Below, piece after piece: positions 9,076 to 19,192 of a DNA stretch of 64,000 nt. Position 1 is the first letter of the stretch; every line of letters begins with the position of its first letter. The notes beneath the pieces are model-generated. The model saw only the letters and a list, made by a program, of their open reading frames with translations. It searched no databases and was not told the DNA's origin. The translations under genes were made by a program, and so were the position numbers. Source of the DNA: Palleronia pelagia (GTDB lineage: Bacteria; Pseudomonadota; Alphaproteobacteria; Rhodobacterales; Rhodobacteraceae); NCBI RefSeq assembly GCF_900110115.1, contig NZ_FOCM01000011.1, positions 1-64,000 of the forward strand. The letters are read 5' to 3'.

Positions 9076-10572
9076 TCAGGTGCGGCGGATGACATCGGTA
9101 ATGGCGCCGTCACGATATTCGCTGACCGCGACGATGTCAGCGTCTTCCGATCTGGTCGGGGCACGTTCGGCCTGGGACTGCGCCAGCGCGTGCAGCTCGG
9201 CCATCGCTTTCGGGGCCAGCCCGGCATGCACCAACCGGTCGTGCAGATCCGGGCGCGCCGGGTTCACCGCGATGCCGTGATCGGTCACCAGCACGTCCAC
9301 GGTCGGCCCCGGCGTGGTCAACGTGCCCACCCGGTCGACCAGTTTCGGAAATCCCGCCGCGGTCAGCTTTGAGGTGACAATGGCCAGTTTCGCGCCAGCG
9401 GCCGTGTCGGCGTGGCCCCCCGAGCCGCCGGCAATGGTGCCGTCGGACTGGGTCGTGACGTTCACGTTGAAGTCGAGGTCGATCTCGGTCGCGCCAAGAA
9501 CCACGGCGTCGAGCCGGTCCACCACCGCCCCGCGATCGTGCGGGTTGGCATACATGGACGCCGACATGCCCTGGTGCCGATCGTCGCGACCGAAACTTTC
9601 CACCGCCCGAAGATCGAAGCACTGCACGTTCATGAGGATTCGAAACAGCCCGGCCTCCAGCATGTCCACGTGAAATCCGGTGATGCCACCACTGGCGAAC
9701 CCGCCGGTTACGCCCTTTTCGGTCATCCTCTCGCCCACAGCCTTTGCGGTCGCCAGCGACGCGCCGCCGGCCCCGTTCTGCAGCGAGAAGCCGTCCACCA
9801 GCAGGCCGGACGCGTCGATCACCTCGGTCGCGAGGCGCGCGATTTCCAGGTCGGCGGGCTTCTCGCTGGGTCGTGTCGTGCCGGACAGAATGCCCTCCCG
9901 GTCGCCGAGGCTGTCGACAAGGGCCACGAGATCCACCCGGTCCTGCCCGATCTGGATATTGCGCACCGGGTAATCCGCCAGCGTATCGGTTACGGCGACG
10001 ACCTTGCGGGCGTGGATCGCGTCGCACTGGGGATACCCGAGCACACCACAGGCGCGCGGGCCCTCCGTTCCGCTGATATTGCCCAAGGCGTCTGCGCTGG
10101 GGGCCGCGATGAAGGCCGCGTCGATCACCAGCTCGCCCGCCGCGATGGCCCGCGCCCGCCCGCCATGGGTGCGCAGCACAACCGGCTTTTGCAGCGCACC
10201 GCGCGAGACGGCCTGCGCGACGGGGCCCGACAGGAAGTTGGTGCACAGCCCGGTGACCACACCCGTTTCCATGTGCGGGACCAGCGGAGCGTGAACCGGG
10301 AAGATCGAAGACGCCGCGACGTGCAGGTTCCGCAGGCCCAGCCGCGCGCAGGCGTCGACGACGGCGCACAGAACGGCGTCCCCGTTTCGCAGGTGATGGT
10401 GGAAGGACAGCACGGCACCGTCCTCCAATCCCAGCGCCCGGATCGCTGCGGCAAGGTCTGGCACGACCAGCTCGTGTCCCCGCCGCGCGGTCTTCGTGAT
10501 GGCCGCCGGCTGCGCGATGCGGATGCTGCCGAGACCGTCAATGCGGCTGGGAAAATGGAGCCGGTCGAGCAT
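9076..10572 (-). CDS. Citrate lyase alpha subunit-like CoA-transferase (CitF family)
   Basis: 498 aa, the usual length for CitF, the subunit that exchanges an acyl group between a thioester and a free tricarboxylate. Features include SFHHHLRNGDAVLCAVVDA near the N-terminus, THGGRARAIAAGE, GFSLQNGAGGASLA, GGITGFHVDMLEAG and TQSDGTIAGGSGGHADTAAG, all family hallmarks. AGGTGA lies 6 nt before the ATG at 10572. No citD, citC, citX or citG lies in the window, so classical anaerobic citrate fermentation is unlikely; a stand-alone CoA-transferase acting on citramalate or citrate is more plausible. Operon partner of the fumarase. Confidence 0.87.
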   Translation of the reverse strand: MLDRLHFPSRIDGLGSIRIAQPAAITKTARRGHELVVPDLAAAIRALGLEDGAVLSFHHHLRNGDAVLCAVVDACARLGLRNLHVAASSIFPVHAPLVPHMETGVVTGLCTNFLSGPVAQAVSRGALQKPVVLRTHGGRARAIAAGELVIDAAFIAAPSADALGNISGTEGPRACGVLGYPQCDAIHARKVVAVTDTLADYPVRNIQIGQDRVDLVALVDSLGDREGILSGTTRPSEKPADLEIARLATEVIDASGLLVDGFSLQNGAGGASLATAKAVGERMTEKGVTGGFASGGITGFHVDMLEAGLFRILMNVQCFDLRAVESFGRDDRHQGMSASMYANPHDRGAVVDRLDAVVLGATEIDLDFNVNVTTQSDGTIAGGSGGHADTAAGAKLAIVTSKLTAAGFPKLVDRVGTLTTPGPTVDVLVTDHGIAVNPARPDLHDRLVHAGLAPKAMAELHALAQSQAERAPTRSEDADIVAVSEYRDGAITDVIRRT

Positions 10573-11004
10573 GGTGTCACCTGCCATGGTTTTGCGGCAT
10601 CTGACCATGGGGGCCGAAGGCGCGGAAATAGAATAATCTTGGGCATGCCATAGGATACACCTCTAGCCATCCCAATAAGCGGTGCCGGAACCGTCCGCAT
10701 CGCCCGCTTGGCAATCCGCGGCCCTGGAATGGCGTAAGGAAACCAGCTCGATTGCGCCGAATCTGTCGCGGCACGCTGCCGAGCAAGCCGCAGTAAAAGC
10801 CAAGTGTCGCGTATCAATTTCAATCAACTGCACTCGATATACGCAAAACCTATGGGTTCAATCTGGCTTTCGTATTTCCGCCACCGCCGCCTTCCCCGCC
10901 ATACTGAAGGCCAAGACGCCAGAGTCCCGACCGGACCCGAAGCGTCGGGAGGACATCACCGCGGCCGCTGAGCCGACCGCGCACCCCACGGAAAGGGAGA
11001 GACC
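10573..11004. other. 432-bp divergent intergenic region between CitF-like and substrate-binding protein genes
   Basis: No credible gene is visible; the small open frames here show no family resemblance and no ribosome-binding site. The stretch 10800-10860 is notably A/T-rich for this genome, as expected for promoters. It contains GCGTAT at 10809-10814 and ATACGC at 10839-10844 as an inverted pair 24 nt apart, a candidate operator for control of the two divergent units. A purine-rich GGAAAGGGAGAG just before 11005 serves as the ribosome-binding site of the next gene. Confidence 0.5.
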
Positions 11005-12210
11005 ATGACCCTGAAGACCACGCTCGCCGCCGTCGCGCTTGCCACCACCGCCATGTCGCCCGTCCTCGCGCAGGACGAACCGCTGCGCCTTCTGGTGCTC
11101 GACGACATGACCGGCATCTATTCCGGCAATGGCGGGCCGAACACGCTTCGCGCCGTCGAAATGGCCGTCGAAGACTTTGGCGGCGAGGTTCTGGGCCGCC
11201 CCATCGAGGTGATCTCGGCCGACCACCAGAACAAGCCCGACGTGGGCTCCGCGCTCGCGCAGCAGTTCATCGACGAGCAGAACGTGGTCGCAATGACGCT
11301 CGGCGGATCCTCTGCCGTCGGTCTCGCCGCCCAGGCCCGCGCCGGTGAGGAAGGCGTCATCACCCTGGTCTCGGGCGGCTACGCGCCGAACTTCTCGGGC
11401 GATCAGTGCACGCCCTACAGCTTCCACTGGGCGCCCACGACGCGGGAACTGGCCCGCGGCGTCGCCGGTGCCGTGGTCGAACAGGGCGGCGACAGCTGGT
11501 ACCTGATCACGCCCGACTACGTGTTCGGGCACGCCCTGGCCGCCGATGCCACCGCGGCCGTCGAGGCCGCCGGCGGTTCGGTCGTGGGTGAAACGGTGCA
11601 CCCGCTGAACACCAACGACATGGCCTCGGCCCTGCTGTCCGCGCAAGGATCCGGTGCCAAGGTTTTCGGCCTGGCCAATGCGGGCACCGATCTGGAGACG
11701 ACGATCAAGCAGGCGGGCAATTTCGGCCTGTCCGACCATCTTGCCGCGATGCTGGTCTTCGCCAACAACGTGCAGGCGCTGGGGCTGGAGCAGGCGCAGA
11801 ACATCCGCATGGCGACCTCGTTCTACTGGGATCTCAACGATGAGACCCGTGCCTTCGGCGAGCGGATCATGGAGATGAACGGCGGCGAGGTTCCGACCAT
11901 GGGCCACGCGGGCGCCTACAGCGCGGTGACCCATTACCTGAACGCCGTCCGGGAAGCCGGCACCGTCGACGCCGATACCGTGACCGCGACGATGAAGGAA
12001 ATGCCGCTGAGCGACGGCTTCTACCAGAACGCGTCGATCCGCGAGAATGGCCGCGTCGTCTACGACATGCTGCTGGCCGAGGTGAACACGCCCGACGAGT
12101 CCACCGGCCCCGCCGACATCTACGAGATCGTGGCGACCATCCCGGGTGACAGCCTGTTCCTCTCGGCGGCCGAAAGCGGCTGCCCGCTGACGGCCGACGC
12201 CACCAACTAA
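11005..12210 (+). CDS. ABC transporter substrate-binding protein, branched-chain type
   Basis: 401-aa periplasmic binding protein. A signal peptide (MTLKTTLAAVALATTAMSPVLAQ) is followed by LRLLVLDDMTGIYSGNGGPN, the usual first strand of LivK-like proteins, then GGSSAVGLAAQA and YLITPDYVFGHALAADATAA. It differs strongly from the binding protein at 373-1668 although both belong to Peripla_BP_6. It opens the unit that continues with a GST and the four Liv-type ABC genes, so it is the likely ligand receptor of that transporter. A strong hairpin 18 nt after its stop would let the binding protein be made in excess over the membrane parts. Confidence 0.9.
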   Translation: MTLKTTLAAVALATTAMSPVLAQDEPLRLLVLDDMTGIYSGNGGPNTLRAVEMAVEDFGGEVLGRPIEVISADHQNKPDVGSALAQQFIDEQNVVAMTLGGSSAVGLAAQARAGEEGVITLVSGGYAPNFSGDQCTPYSFHWAPTTRELARGVAGAVVEQGGDSWYLITPDYVFGHALAADATAAVEAAGGSVVGETVHPLNTNDMASALLSAQGSGAKVFGLANAGTDLETTIKQAGNFGLSDHLAAMLVFANNVQALGLEQAQNIRMATSFYWDLNDETRAFGERIMEMNGGEVPTMGHAGAYSAVTHYLNAVREAGTVDADTVTATMKEMPLSDGFYQNASIRENGRVVYDMLLAEVNTPDESTGPADIYEIVATIPGDSLFLSAAESGCPLTADATN

Positions 12211-12228
12211 TCGCATCTCCCCACCTCG

Positions 12229-12249
12229 GGGGCCGGCATGTCCGGCCCC
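12229..12249 (+). terminator. GC-rich hairpin after the binding-protein gene (attenuator or mRNA stabiliser)
   Basis: GGGGCCGG at 12229-12236 pairs with CCGGCCCC at 12242-12249 around the loop CATGT, followed by a mixed TGCCTTTCCC tail. It lies between the binding-protein gene and the rest of the transport operon. Without a continuous T run it probably terminates only partly or protects the upstream mRNA end, a common way to raise the binding-protein to permease ratio. Confidence 0.55.
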
Positions 12250-12286
12250 TGCCTTTCCCATTTCCAATGCCAAGGCGGACTGTTCC

Positions 12287-12895
12287 ATGAAGCTGATGAA
12301 AAGCACCACATCGCCCTTCGCACGGCTGGCGCATATGGCCCTGATCGAGGCCGAGGCGGAATACGAGATCGAACTGCTGAACCCCTGGGCCGACCCCGAA
12401 CAGCTGGTCGCCCTGAATCCCTCCAAGCGCGTGCCGTGCCTGCAGCTGGATGACGGGACCGTGCTGACCGAGGCCATGGTCATCGCCATGTATGCCGCCG
12501 ACATCGCGCCCGAAGGCTCGCACCTGAAAAGCAACACCTCCCACGATTACGAGATCTGCGGCCTGGCCTTCGGCGTGATCGAGGCCGCCGTCTACATGAT
12601 GACGGGCCGCAAGCTGTTCTCGGACGATCTGGGGGTGGACGAATTCGACAGGACCCACCCCGTCGCCCAGCGCCGCCGCGACGCCATGATCGTCGGCCTC
12701 GGCCGCATCGAGGCGCTGGTGGACCGGCTGTCCGAAAACCGGCTCGGCCTCGCCGAGCTTCTGGTCGTGGACGCCGTGCAATACATGGATTTCCGCTTCC
12801 CCGACAGCGACTGGCGCCCCGAGATCCCCAGGCTCGACGCGTGGATCGAGCGGGCCCACGAACATCGTTCGGTCAGCGAAACCATCCCGTCATGA
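12287..12895 (+). CDS. Glutathione S-transferase family protein
   Basis: 202 aa with a GST_N thioredoxin-like domain: MKLMKSTTSPFARLAHMAL (serine-containing active-site region), ALNPSKRVPCLQLDDG with the cis-Pro and LTEAMVIAMY (glutathione gamma-glutamyl contact), then a helical C-terminal domain. AAGGCGGA precedes the ATG at 12287. Its stop overlaps the next ATPase start (ATGA at 12892-12895), embedding it in a transporter operon, which is unusual for a GST. Together with the other GST at 5389 this suggests a glutathione-dependent isomerisation or thioether cleavage step for the imported compound. Confidence 0.85.
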   Translation: MKLMKSTTSPFARLAHMALIEAEAEYEIELLNPWADPEQLVALNPSKRVPCLQLDDGTVLTEAMVIAMYAADIAPEGSHLKSNTSHDYEICGLAFGVIEAAVYMMTGRKLFSDDLGVDEFDRTHPVAQRRRDAMIVGLGRIEALVDRLSENRLGLAELLVVDAVQYMDFRFPDSDWRPEIPRLDAWIERAHEHRSVSETIPS

Positions 12896-13672
12896 CCGCC
12901 CACGACCGCACGCTGCAACAGCCAGTCGCGGCGCGCGCGGCCCTATCGGCGCGAGGATTGTCCAAGCGTTTCGGAGATTTCCAGGCGATAGACGACGTGA
13001 CGCTTGAAGTGGCCGAGGGCACGATCCACGCCCTGATCGGCCCCAACGGCGCTGGCAAGTCAACGCTGTTCGGCCTGCTGACCAAGTTCATTCCGCCCAC
13101 CAGCGGCACCATCACGCTGGGCGGCACCGACATCACGCGCTTCAAGCCCGAGGAAGTCGTGCGACAGGGCATGGTGCGGTCGTTCCAGATCTCCGCCGTG
13201 TTCCCGCACCTGAGCCTGCGCGACAACGTTCGCGTCGCGCTGCAGCACAAGCACGGGCTCGACCGGCAGTTCTGGCTGCCCGAGCGCCGCCTTAACGCGC
13301 TGAACGGCGAGGTCGACGCGCTGCTCGACAAGGTCGGGCTGAGCGACCTGGCCGGGCGTCTCGCCTCCGAGGTGTCCTATGGCCGAAAGCGTGCGCTGGA
13401 ACTGGCGACGACGCTGGCGCTCGATCCGCAGGTGATGCTGCTGGACGAGCCCATGGCGGGGATGGCCTCGGCCGATATCGGCACGATCGCCGACCTGATC
13501 CGCCGCTCGGGTGAGGGGCGGACCATCATCATGGTCGAACACAACCTCGACGTGGTCGAGGATCTTTGTGACCGCGTCACCGTGCTCGCCCGCGGCGCGG
13601 TGCTGGCCGAGGGCAGCTTCGACGAGATCCGCGCCAGCCAAGAAGTGCGCGAAAGCTATATGGGGGCCGGCC

Positions 13673-13680
<8 letters not shown>
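12892..13680 (+). CDS. Branched-chain-type ABC transporter ATP-binding protein (LivG-like)
   Basis: 262-aa cytoplasmic ATPase. Walker A is GPNGAGKST, the signature is a degenerate VSYGRKRALELA as in LivG proteins, Walker B is VMLLDEPMAGM and the switch histidine is in VEHNLDVVEDL. The family insert FQISAVFPHLSLRDNVRVA is also present. The start at 12892 overlaps the GST stop by 4 nt; an upstream start would intrude far into that gene. It pairs with the LivF-like ATPase (8-nt overlap) to energise the LivH/LivM permease. Confidence 0.92.
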
Positions 13681-14377
<697 letters not shown>

Positions 14378-14381
14378 CATC

Positions 14382-15269
14382 ATGATGACCGTATTCGGAA
14401 TCGCCCTGCCCGTCCTCGCCGGACAGCTTCTGATCGGGCTGTTCAACGGGGCGTTCTACGCGCTTCTGTCGCTGGGGCTGGCCATCATCTTCGGGCTTTT
14501 GCGCATCATCAACTTCGCCCATGGCGCGCTTTACATGCTGGGCGCTTTCGTGGCCTTCCTGCTGGGCGAATGGCTGGGCTTGCCGTTCTGGCTGTTGCTG
14601 GTGGTGGCCCCGCTGGTGGTCGCCGCCTTCGCCGCGGTGATCGAACGGGGCCTGCTGACCCATCTGCAGGGACTCGATCCGCTCTACGGCCTGCTTCTGA
14701 CCTTCGGGGTCGCCCTGATCGTCGAGGGGCTTGCCCAGTACCAGTTCGGTGTCGCGGGACAGAATTTCTCGGCGCCGGCCGCCCTGTCGGGGGCATCGAA
14801 CCTCGGTTTCATGATCATGCCGCATTACCGCGCGTTCGTGATCGTGGTGTCGCTGATCGTCTGTCTCGCCACATGGGCTCTGATCGAGCGCACGAAACTG
14901 GGCGCGCTCCTGCGCGCGGCGACCGAGAACCGCCCGCTGGTCGAGGCGTTCGGGGTGAACGTGCCGCTGCTGCTGACCGCGACCTATGCCTTCGGCGCGT
15001 TCCTCGCGGCCTTCGCGGGGGTCATGGCTGCGCCGGTGTTTCAGGTCAGCCCGCTGATGGGATCGAACATCGTCATCGTCGTCTTCGCCGTGGTGGTGAT
15101 CGGCGGCATGGGATCCATCGGCGGGGCCATCGTGTCGGGCTTCCTGCTGGGGCTCGCCGAGGGGCTAACCAAGGTGATCTATCCCGAGGCGTCAAACATC
15201 GTCGTCTTCGTCATCATGGCGATCGTCCTCTTCTTCCGGCCGAGCGGCCTGTTCGGCAAAACCGTGTGA
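14382..15269 (+). CDS. Branched-chain-type ABC transporter permease (LivH-like)
   Basis: 295-aa inner-membrane permease with about eight hydrophobic segments. It opens QLLIGLFNGAFYALLSLGLA and contains the family motif INFAHGALYMLGAF, a cytoplasmic coupling region (ERTKLGALLRAATENRPLVEA) and VVIGGMGSIGGAIVSGF. It starts 4 nt after the LivF-like stop and is followed after 7 nt by the LivM-like subunit, with which it forms the translocation pore. Confidence 0.92.
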   Translation: MMTVFGIALPVLAGQLLIGLFNGAFYALLSLGLAIIFGLLRIINFAHGALYMLGAFVAFLLGEWLGLPFWLLLVVAPLVVAAFAAVIERGLLTHLQGLDPLYGLLLTFGVALIVEGLAQYQFGVAGQNFSAPAALSGASNLGFMIMPHYRAFVIVVSLIVCLATWALIERTKLGALLRAATENRPLVEAFGVNVPLLLTATYAFGAFLAAFAGVMAAPVFQVSPLMGSNIVIVVFAVVVIGGMGSIGGAIVSGFLLGLAEGLTKVIYPEASNIVVFVIMAIVLFFRPSGLFGKTV

Positions 15270-15276
15270 GGCTGAG

Positions 15277-16272
15277 ATGAGCATTACCGACAACACGGAT
15301 TTCGCCGATCGCGGCGCGGGCCGGAGCATCGATTGGAAGATGCCCGTGGCCATCGCCGTCCTGCTGGGGCTGATGGTGGTGGCGCCCTTCGTCGCCTACC
15401 CGATCTTCGTGATGAAGCTGCTGTGCTTCGCGCTGTTCGCCTCGGCCTTCAACATGCTTCTGGGCTATACCGGCCTGCTCAGCTTCGGGCACGCCACCTT
15501 CTTCGGCGGCGCGGCCTATGCCACCGCCCACGCGGCCAAGGTCTGGGGGCTGGAGCCGCTGACCGCGATCCTGTTCGGCACGATCTGCGCCGCCGCCATG
15601 GGGGCAGCCATGGGCATCGTGGCGATCCGGCGGCAAGGCATCTATTTCGCGATGACCACCCTGGCGCTTTCGCAGATGGCTTATTTCCTGTTCCTGCGCG
15701 CGCCCTTCACCCATGCCGAGGACGGCATCCAGAACGTCCCGCGCGGCAGGCTGCTGGGGATGATCGATCTGGGCGAGACCATGGCCATGTACGGCCTTGT
15801 CTGCGCGGTGTTCCTGGTGGGCATGGCGGTGATCTGGCGCATCGTCCACTCGCCCTTCGGGCAGGTGCTGAAAGCCATCCGCGAGAACGAGGCGCGGGCG
15901 ATTTCGCTTGGCTACCGCGTGGATCGCTACAAGCTGGGGGCCTTCGTGATGTCGGCCGCGCTGACGGGGCTGGCCGGTTCGACCAAGGCGCTGGTGTTCC
16001 AGATCGCGACACTGAACGACGTGGCCTGGCACATGTCCGGCGAAGTCATCCTGATGACCTTGCTGGGCGGTGTGGGCACCGTGCTCGGCCCCATCGTCGG
16101 CGCGGGCGTGATCGTCGCGATCCAGAACATGTTCGCCACGACCGGCTTTCCGGTCTCTGTCATCATGGGCGCCATTTTCGTTATCTGCGTGATGCTGTTC
16201 CGCAAGGGCATCGTCGGAACGCTAGGTCAGTACCTGCGGCAGACACGGCGCGATCCAGGCGCCAAGGAGTGA
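15277..16272 (+). CDS. Branched-chain-type ABC transporter permease (LivM-like)
   Basis: 331-aa multi-spanning permease. The motif GYTGLLSFGHATFFGGAAY is diagnostic for LivM, as are the coupling region AIRENEARAISLGYRVDRYK and LLGGVGTVLGPIVGAGV. GAGG lies just ahead of the ATG at 15277. It completes a full importer: two ATPases, two permeases and the binding protein at 11005. The cargo is not defined by sequence; linkage to CitE/CitF/fumarase-like enzymes hints at an organic acid or its precursor. Confidence 0.92.
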   Translation: MSITDNTDFADRGAGRSIDWKMPVAIAVLLGLMVVAPFVAYPIFVMKLLCFALFASAFNMLLGYTGLLSFGHATFFGGAAYATAHAAKVWGLEPLTAILFGTICAAAMGAAMGIVAIRRQGIYFAMTTLALSQMAYFLFLRAPFTHAEDGIQNVPRGRLLGMIDLGETMAMYGLVCAVFLVGMAVIWRIVHSPFGQVLKAIRENEARAISLGYRVDRYKLGAFVMSAALTGLAGSTKALVFQIATLNDVAWHMSGEVILMTLLGGVGTVLGPIVGAGVIVAIQNMFATTGFPVSVIMGAIFVICVMLFRKGIVGTLGQYLRQTRRDPGAKE

Positions 16273-16303
16273 TCCAACCTGCCCGGCGCGCACAAGCCAG
16301 GTA

Positions 16304-16330
16304 TTCGGCGAGGATCAGTCTCGTGCCGAA
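16304..16330 (+). terminator. Hairpin after the transporter operon
   Basis: TTCGGC-GAG pairs with CTC-GT-GCCGAA (GT bulge) 31 nt past the last permease stop. There is no clear T tract, so this is only a possible operon end. The rest of the 262-bp gap up to 16534 shows no gene; a GGGAGG site precedes the next start. Confidence 0.3.
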
Positions 16331-16534
16331 ACTCTTCGGCCTGACCGCAACGGTCCGCATCCAGCCCCCAAGGCCTGGGCCCCACCCGGAAGCGCGGAGA
16401 ACCAGGCCGATCCTTCCCGCGTGAATACAGCATCCACGTTTTGCGCGCGCGAACCCCGGTGGATGGCCGAAATCCCGTGACACTGGCACCTTTCCATGCA
16501 GAAATAAGAATGTGTATTGCAGGGAGGTTTCGGA

Positions 16535-17443
16535 ATGATCACCAGACGCCAGTTCATCGTCAGCGCCACGGCATCCATTGCCTCCAATCATGCGTGTCGC
16601 GCATGGGCTTCGGCGCAGGCGGACATCGGATCGGCCGAAATCATGACGCTCAGCGACGGTCACCTGGTGCTTCCCGAAAGCTTCCTATACGGCGATCTTG
16701 CGACCGATCAGGTCGACGCGGTGCTATCCGCCGCGAATGCGGCGGCGGGCGGGCTCGAACCCCCTTGCAACCTGACGCTGTTCCGACGTGGCGACGCCCT
16801 GGTGCTGTTCGACGCGGGCTCCGGTCCGAGCTTCATGCCGACCGCCGGCAAGCTGCCCGAGGCGCTTGGCGCGGCCGGCGTCTCGCCCGACGAGATCACC
16901 CACGTGATATTTACCCACGGGCATCCCGATCACCTTTGGGGGGTGCTCGACGATTTCGACGAGCCGTTCTTTCCGAATGCCACCCACCTGATGGGCGAAG
17001 AGGAACTGGCCTACTGGACCGATCCCGACACGCTGGAGACCATCGCGCCCGAACGGCAGAGTTTCGCCGCGGGAGCATCGCGCCGTCTCGGCCTGCGCAA
17101 AGGGCGGATCGAGACGTTTAGGGGCGGCGATACCGTTCTGCCCGGTGTGACCGCGATCGCGACGCCGGGCCATACGCCGGGACACATGTCGTTCGAGGTC
17201 ACCGGCGAGACCGGGCGCGTTCTGTTGATCGGCGACGCCATCGGCAATGGCCATGTTGCATTGCGGCGCCCTGAATGGCACGCGCCCGCCGATCAGGACC
17301 CCGAGACAGGGGCCGCGACGCGCATCGCGCTTCTTCAGCGTATCGCCGAAGCGGAAACGCTGTCGGTGGGCTTCCATCTGCCCGGTGACGGGCTGGGCCG
17401 GATCATCCGCGACGGCGACGCCTACGCGTGGTCGCCCGCCTGA
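16535..17443 (+). CDS. Metallo-beta-lactamase-fold hydrolase, exported (Tat-like signal)
   Basis: 302 aa. The N-terminus ITRRQFIVSATASIAS resembles a twin-arginine signal, so the folded metalloenzyme is probably periplasmic. The binuclear metal motif is FTHGHPDHLWG (HxHxDH), with further ligands in TPGHTPGHMS and IGDAIGNGH; DAGSGPSFMPT precedes them. The ATG at 16535 has GGGAGG about 7 nt upstream. It could belong to the transporter operon's regulon (same strand, 262-nt gap) or act with the adjacent sulfur genes; MBL proteins near sox loci (SoxH type) are known, and this one resembles that group in layout. Its stop is 3 nt from the convergent hemA. Substrate unknown. Confidence 0.82.
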   Translation: MITRRQFIVSATASIASNHACRAWASAQADIGSAEIMTLSDGHLVLPESFLYGDLATDQVDAVLSAANAAAGGLEPPCNLTLFRRGDALVLFDAGSGPSFMPTAGKLPEALGAAGVSPDEITHVIFTHGHPDHLWGVLDDFDEPFFPNATHLMGEEELAYWTDPDTLETIAPERQSFAAGASRRLGLRKGRIETFRGGDTVLPGVTAIATPGHTPGHMSFEVTGETGRVLLIGDAIGNGHVALRRPEWHAPADQDPETGAATRIALLQRIAEAETLSVGFHLPGDGLGRIIRDGDAYAWSPA

Positions 17444-17446
17444 GCG

Positions 17447-18670
17447 CTACTGGGCGGCCATGGGTCGGCGGGCCAGCTGACAACGCGCCCACAGCTCACC
17501 CAGCGCCGCCACCAGCCGGTCCATGTCGGCGTCGGTGTGGACGGGCGACGGCGTGATGCGCAACCGCTCGGTCCCCCGCGGCACGGTGGGATAGTTGATC
17601 GGCTGGATGTAGATACCGAACTCGTCCAGCAGCAGATCCGAGATATAGCGGCATTTGACCGGGTCGCCGACCATGACGGGGACGATGTGGCTGCAGTTCT
17701 TCAAATGCGGCACGCCGATGGCATCAAGCCGCGAGCGCAGTTCGGCCACCCGGGCCTGTTGCCCCGCGCGCTCGGCAGCCGAAGTCTTCAGATGCCGGAT
17801 CGCCGCCAGCGCGCCGGCGGCCACAGACGGAGGCAGCGCGGTGGTGAAGATGAACCCGCTGGCAAAGCTGCGGACGAAATCCACCAGCGGGGCCGAGGCC
17901 GCGATATAGCCGCCCATGACGCCGAAGGCCTTGCCAAGCGTACCCTCGATCACGTCGACCCGGTGCATCAGGCCGCGCGCCTCGGCGATGCCCGCGCCCC
18001 GGGGACCGTAAAGGCCAACCGCGTGCACCTCGTCCAGGTAGGTCAGCGCGCCGTAGCGTTCGGCCAAGTCGCAGATTTCGGCGATCGGGGCGATGTCGCC
18101 ATCCATGGAATAGACGCTCTCGAAGGCCACGATCTTGGGCCGGCCGTGCGGAACCGCCGCCAGCTGCGCTTCGAGATCGGCCAGTTCGTTATGCGCCCAG
18201 ATCCGCTTCTCGGCGCCGGAGTGACGGATGCCCTCGATCATGCTGGCGTGGTTCTTGGCATCCGACAGCACGATGCAGCCCGGCAACCTTGCCGCCAGCG
18301 TCCCCAGCGTCGCCCAATTGGCGACATAGCCCGAGGTGAAGACCAGCGCGGCGGGTTTGCCGTGCAGGTCCGCAAGCTCGGCCTCGAGCTCGGCGTGGTA
18401 TCTGGTGTTGCCCGAGATGTTGCGTGTCCCCCCCGCTCCCGCGCCCGCTCCATCGATGGCGGCGTGCATGGCGGACAGCACCTCTGGATGCTGGCCCATG
18501 CCGAGGTAGTCGTTCGAACACCAGACCGTGACCTCGTCCGCGCCATCGTGGCCGTGGCGGGTCGCGCGCGGGAACGCGCCGCGATGCCGCTCGAGCTCGG
18601 CGAAGGTACGATAGTTTCCCTCGTCGCGCAGGTCGTCCAGCGCGGCCGTGAAGGCGGCGTCGTAGTTCAT
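17447..18670 (-). CDS. hemA: 5-aminolevulinate synthase
   Basis: 407-aa PLP enzyme condensing glycine and succinyl-CoA to 5-aminolevulinate, the first step of haem synthesis in alphaproteobacteria. Marks: [32 protein letters not shown], the cofactor aspartate region [12 protein letters not shown], the PLP lysine in EGTLGKAFG and [19 protein letters not shown]. The ATG at 18670 overlaps the stop of the DUF302 gene by 4 nt, so it is translationally coupled to the end of the sox operon. Normal family length. It may be a second, sox-dedicated isozyme providing haem for cytochromes SoxA, X, D and E. Confidence 0.95.
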   Translation of the reverse strand: MNYDAAFTAALDDLRDEGNYRTFAELERHRGAFPRATRHGHDGADEVTVWCSNDYLGMGQHPEVLSAMHAAIDGAGAGAGGTRNISGNTRYHAELEAELADLHGKPAALVFTSGYVANWATLGTLAARLPGCIVLSDAKNHASMIEGIRHSGAEKRIWAHNELADLEAQLAAVPHGRPKIVAFESVYSMDGDIAPIAEICDLAERYGALTYLDEVHAVGLYGPRGAGIAEARGLMHRVDVIEGTLGKAFGVMGGYIAASAPLVDFVRSFASGFIFTTALPPSVAAGALAAIRHLKTSAAERAGQQARVAELRSRLDAIGVPHLKNCSHIVPVMVGDPVKCRYISDLLLDEFGIYIQPINYPTVPRGTERLRITPSPVHTDADMDRLVAALGELWARCQLARRPMAAQ

Positions 18671-19101
18671 TGCCCGGCGGCCTCGCGCGCGATGTCGTCC
18701 AGCAGTGTCTCGACCTGGTCCATCGGACCGTCGGGATAGGTCCGGTAGCCGATCATCACCTGCCCGTCCCGCTCGGCCGCGAAGACACCGTAGGGGCAAA
18801 AGGCGATGTTCATCGGATCGGCCTCCATCACCTCGCGGCTGATGACGGCCGAACAGAAGATGTAGATGTCCGCCGCGGAAAAGATCTGGTCGCCGCCCAC
18901 GTCCTCGCGCGTGCGGTTCAGCATATCGCCCACGTGACTGACGTAATCCACGACCAGCCCGCGGTTCACGATGGCGTTTTCCACCCCGAAGGTCGCATCA
19001 TCGAAACTGCCGCCGTAATCGTAGGTCACGACATCCTGCGCGGCTGAAAGGCCTGGCGTCAGGGCGATCAAGGCGATCCAGAGGGTGTGGCGGACGGACA
19101 T
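18667..19101 (-). CDS. DUF302 domain periplasmic protein
   Basis: 144 aa: signal peptide ([22 protein letters not shown]), then a DUF302 fold ([39 protein letters not shown]). Such proteins are small alpha/beta domains, often beside sulfur oxidation genes, with unproven function. Two cysteines (IFCSAV and IAFCPY) could be redox-active or bind sulfur. GGAG stands 8 nt before the ATG at 19101. It lies 91 nt downstream of the DsrE-like gene in the sox direction and overlaps hemA. Confidence 0.8.
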   Translation of the reverse strand: MSVRHTLWIALIALTPGLSAAQDVVTYDYGGSFDDATFGVENAIVNRGLVVDYVSHVGDMLNRTREDVGGDQIFSAADIYIFCSAVISREVMEADPMNIAFCPYGVFAAERDGQVMIGYRTYPDGPMDQVETLLDDIAREAAGQ

Positions 19102-19192
19102 GGTGGTTCTCCTCGTGATGGTCTGACCTCAGGATCCCGGACTGCGCCGGGCCGCGCATTGATCGGGCTCAATCCAGCGGCCATTTCGCGCC

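Noticed and set aside
10682-11008. Small plus-strand frame in the CitF/binding-protein gap
   Set aside because: No Shine-Dalgarno, crosses the A/T-rich promoter stretch and overlaps the next gene's start; composition not coding-like.
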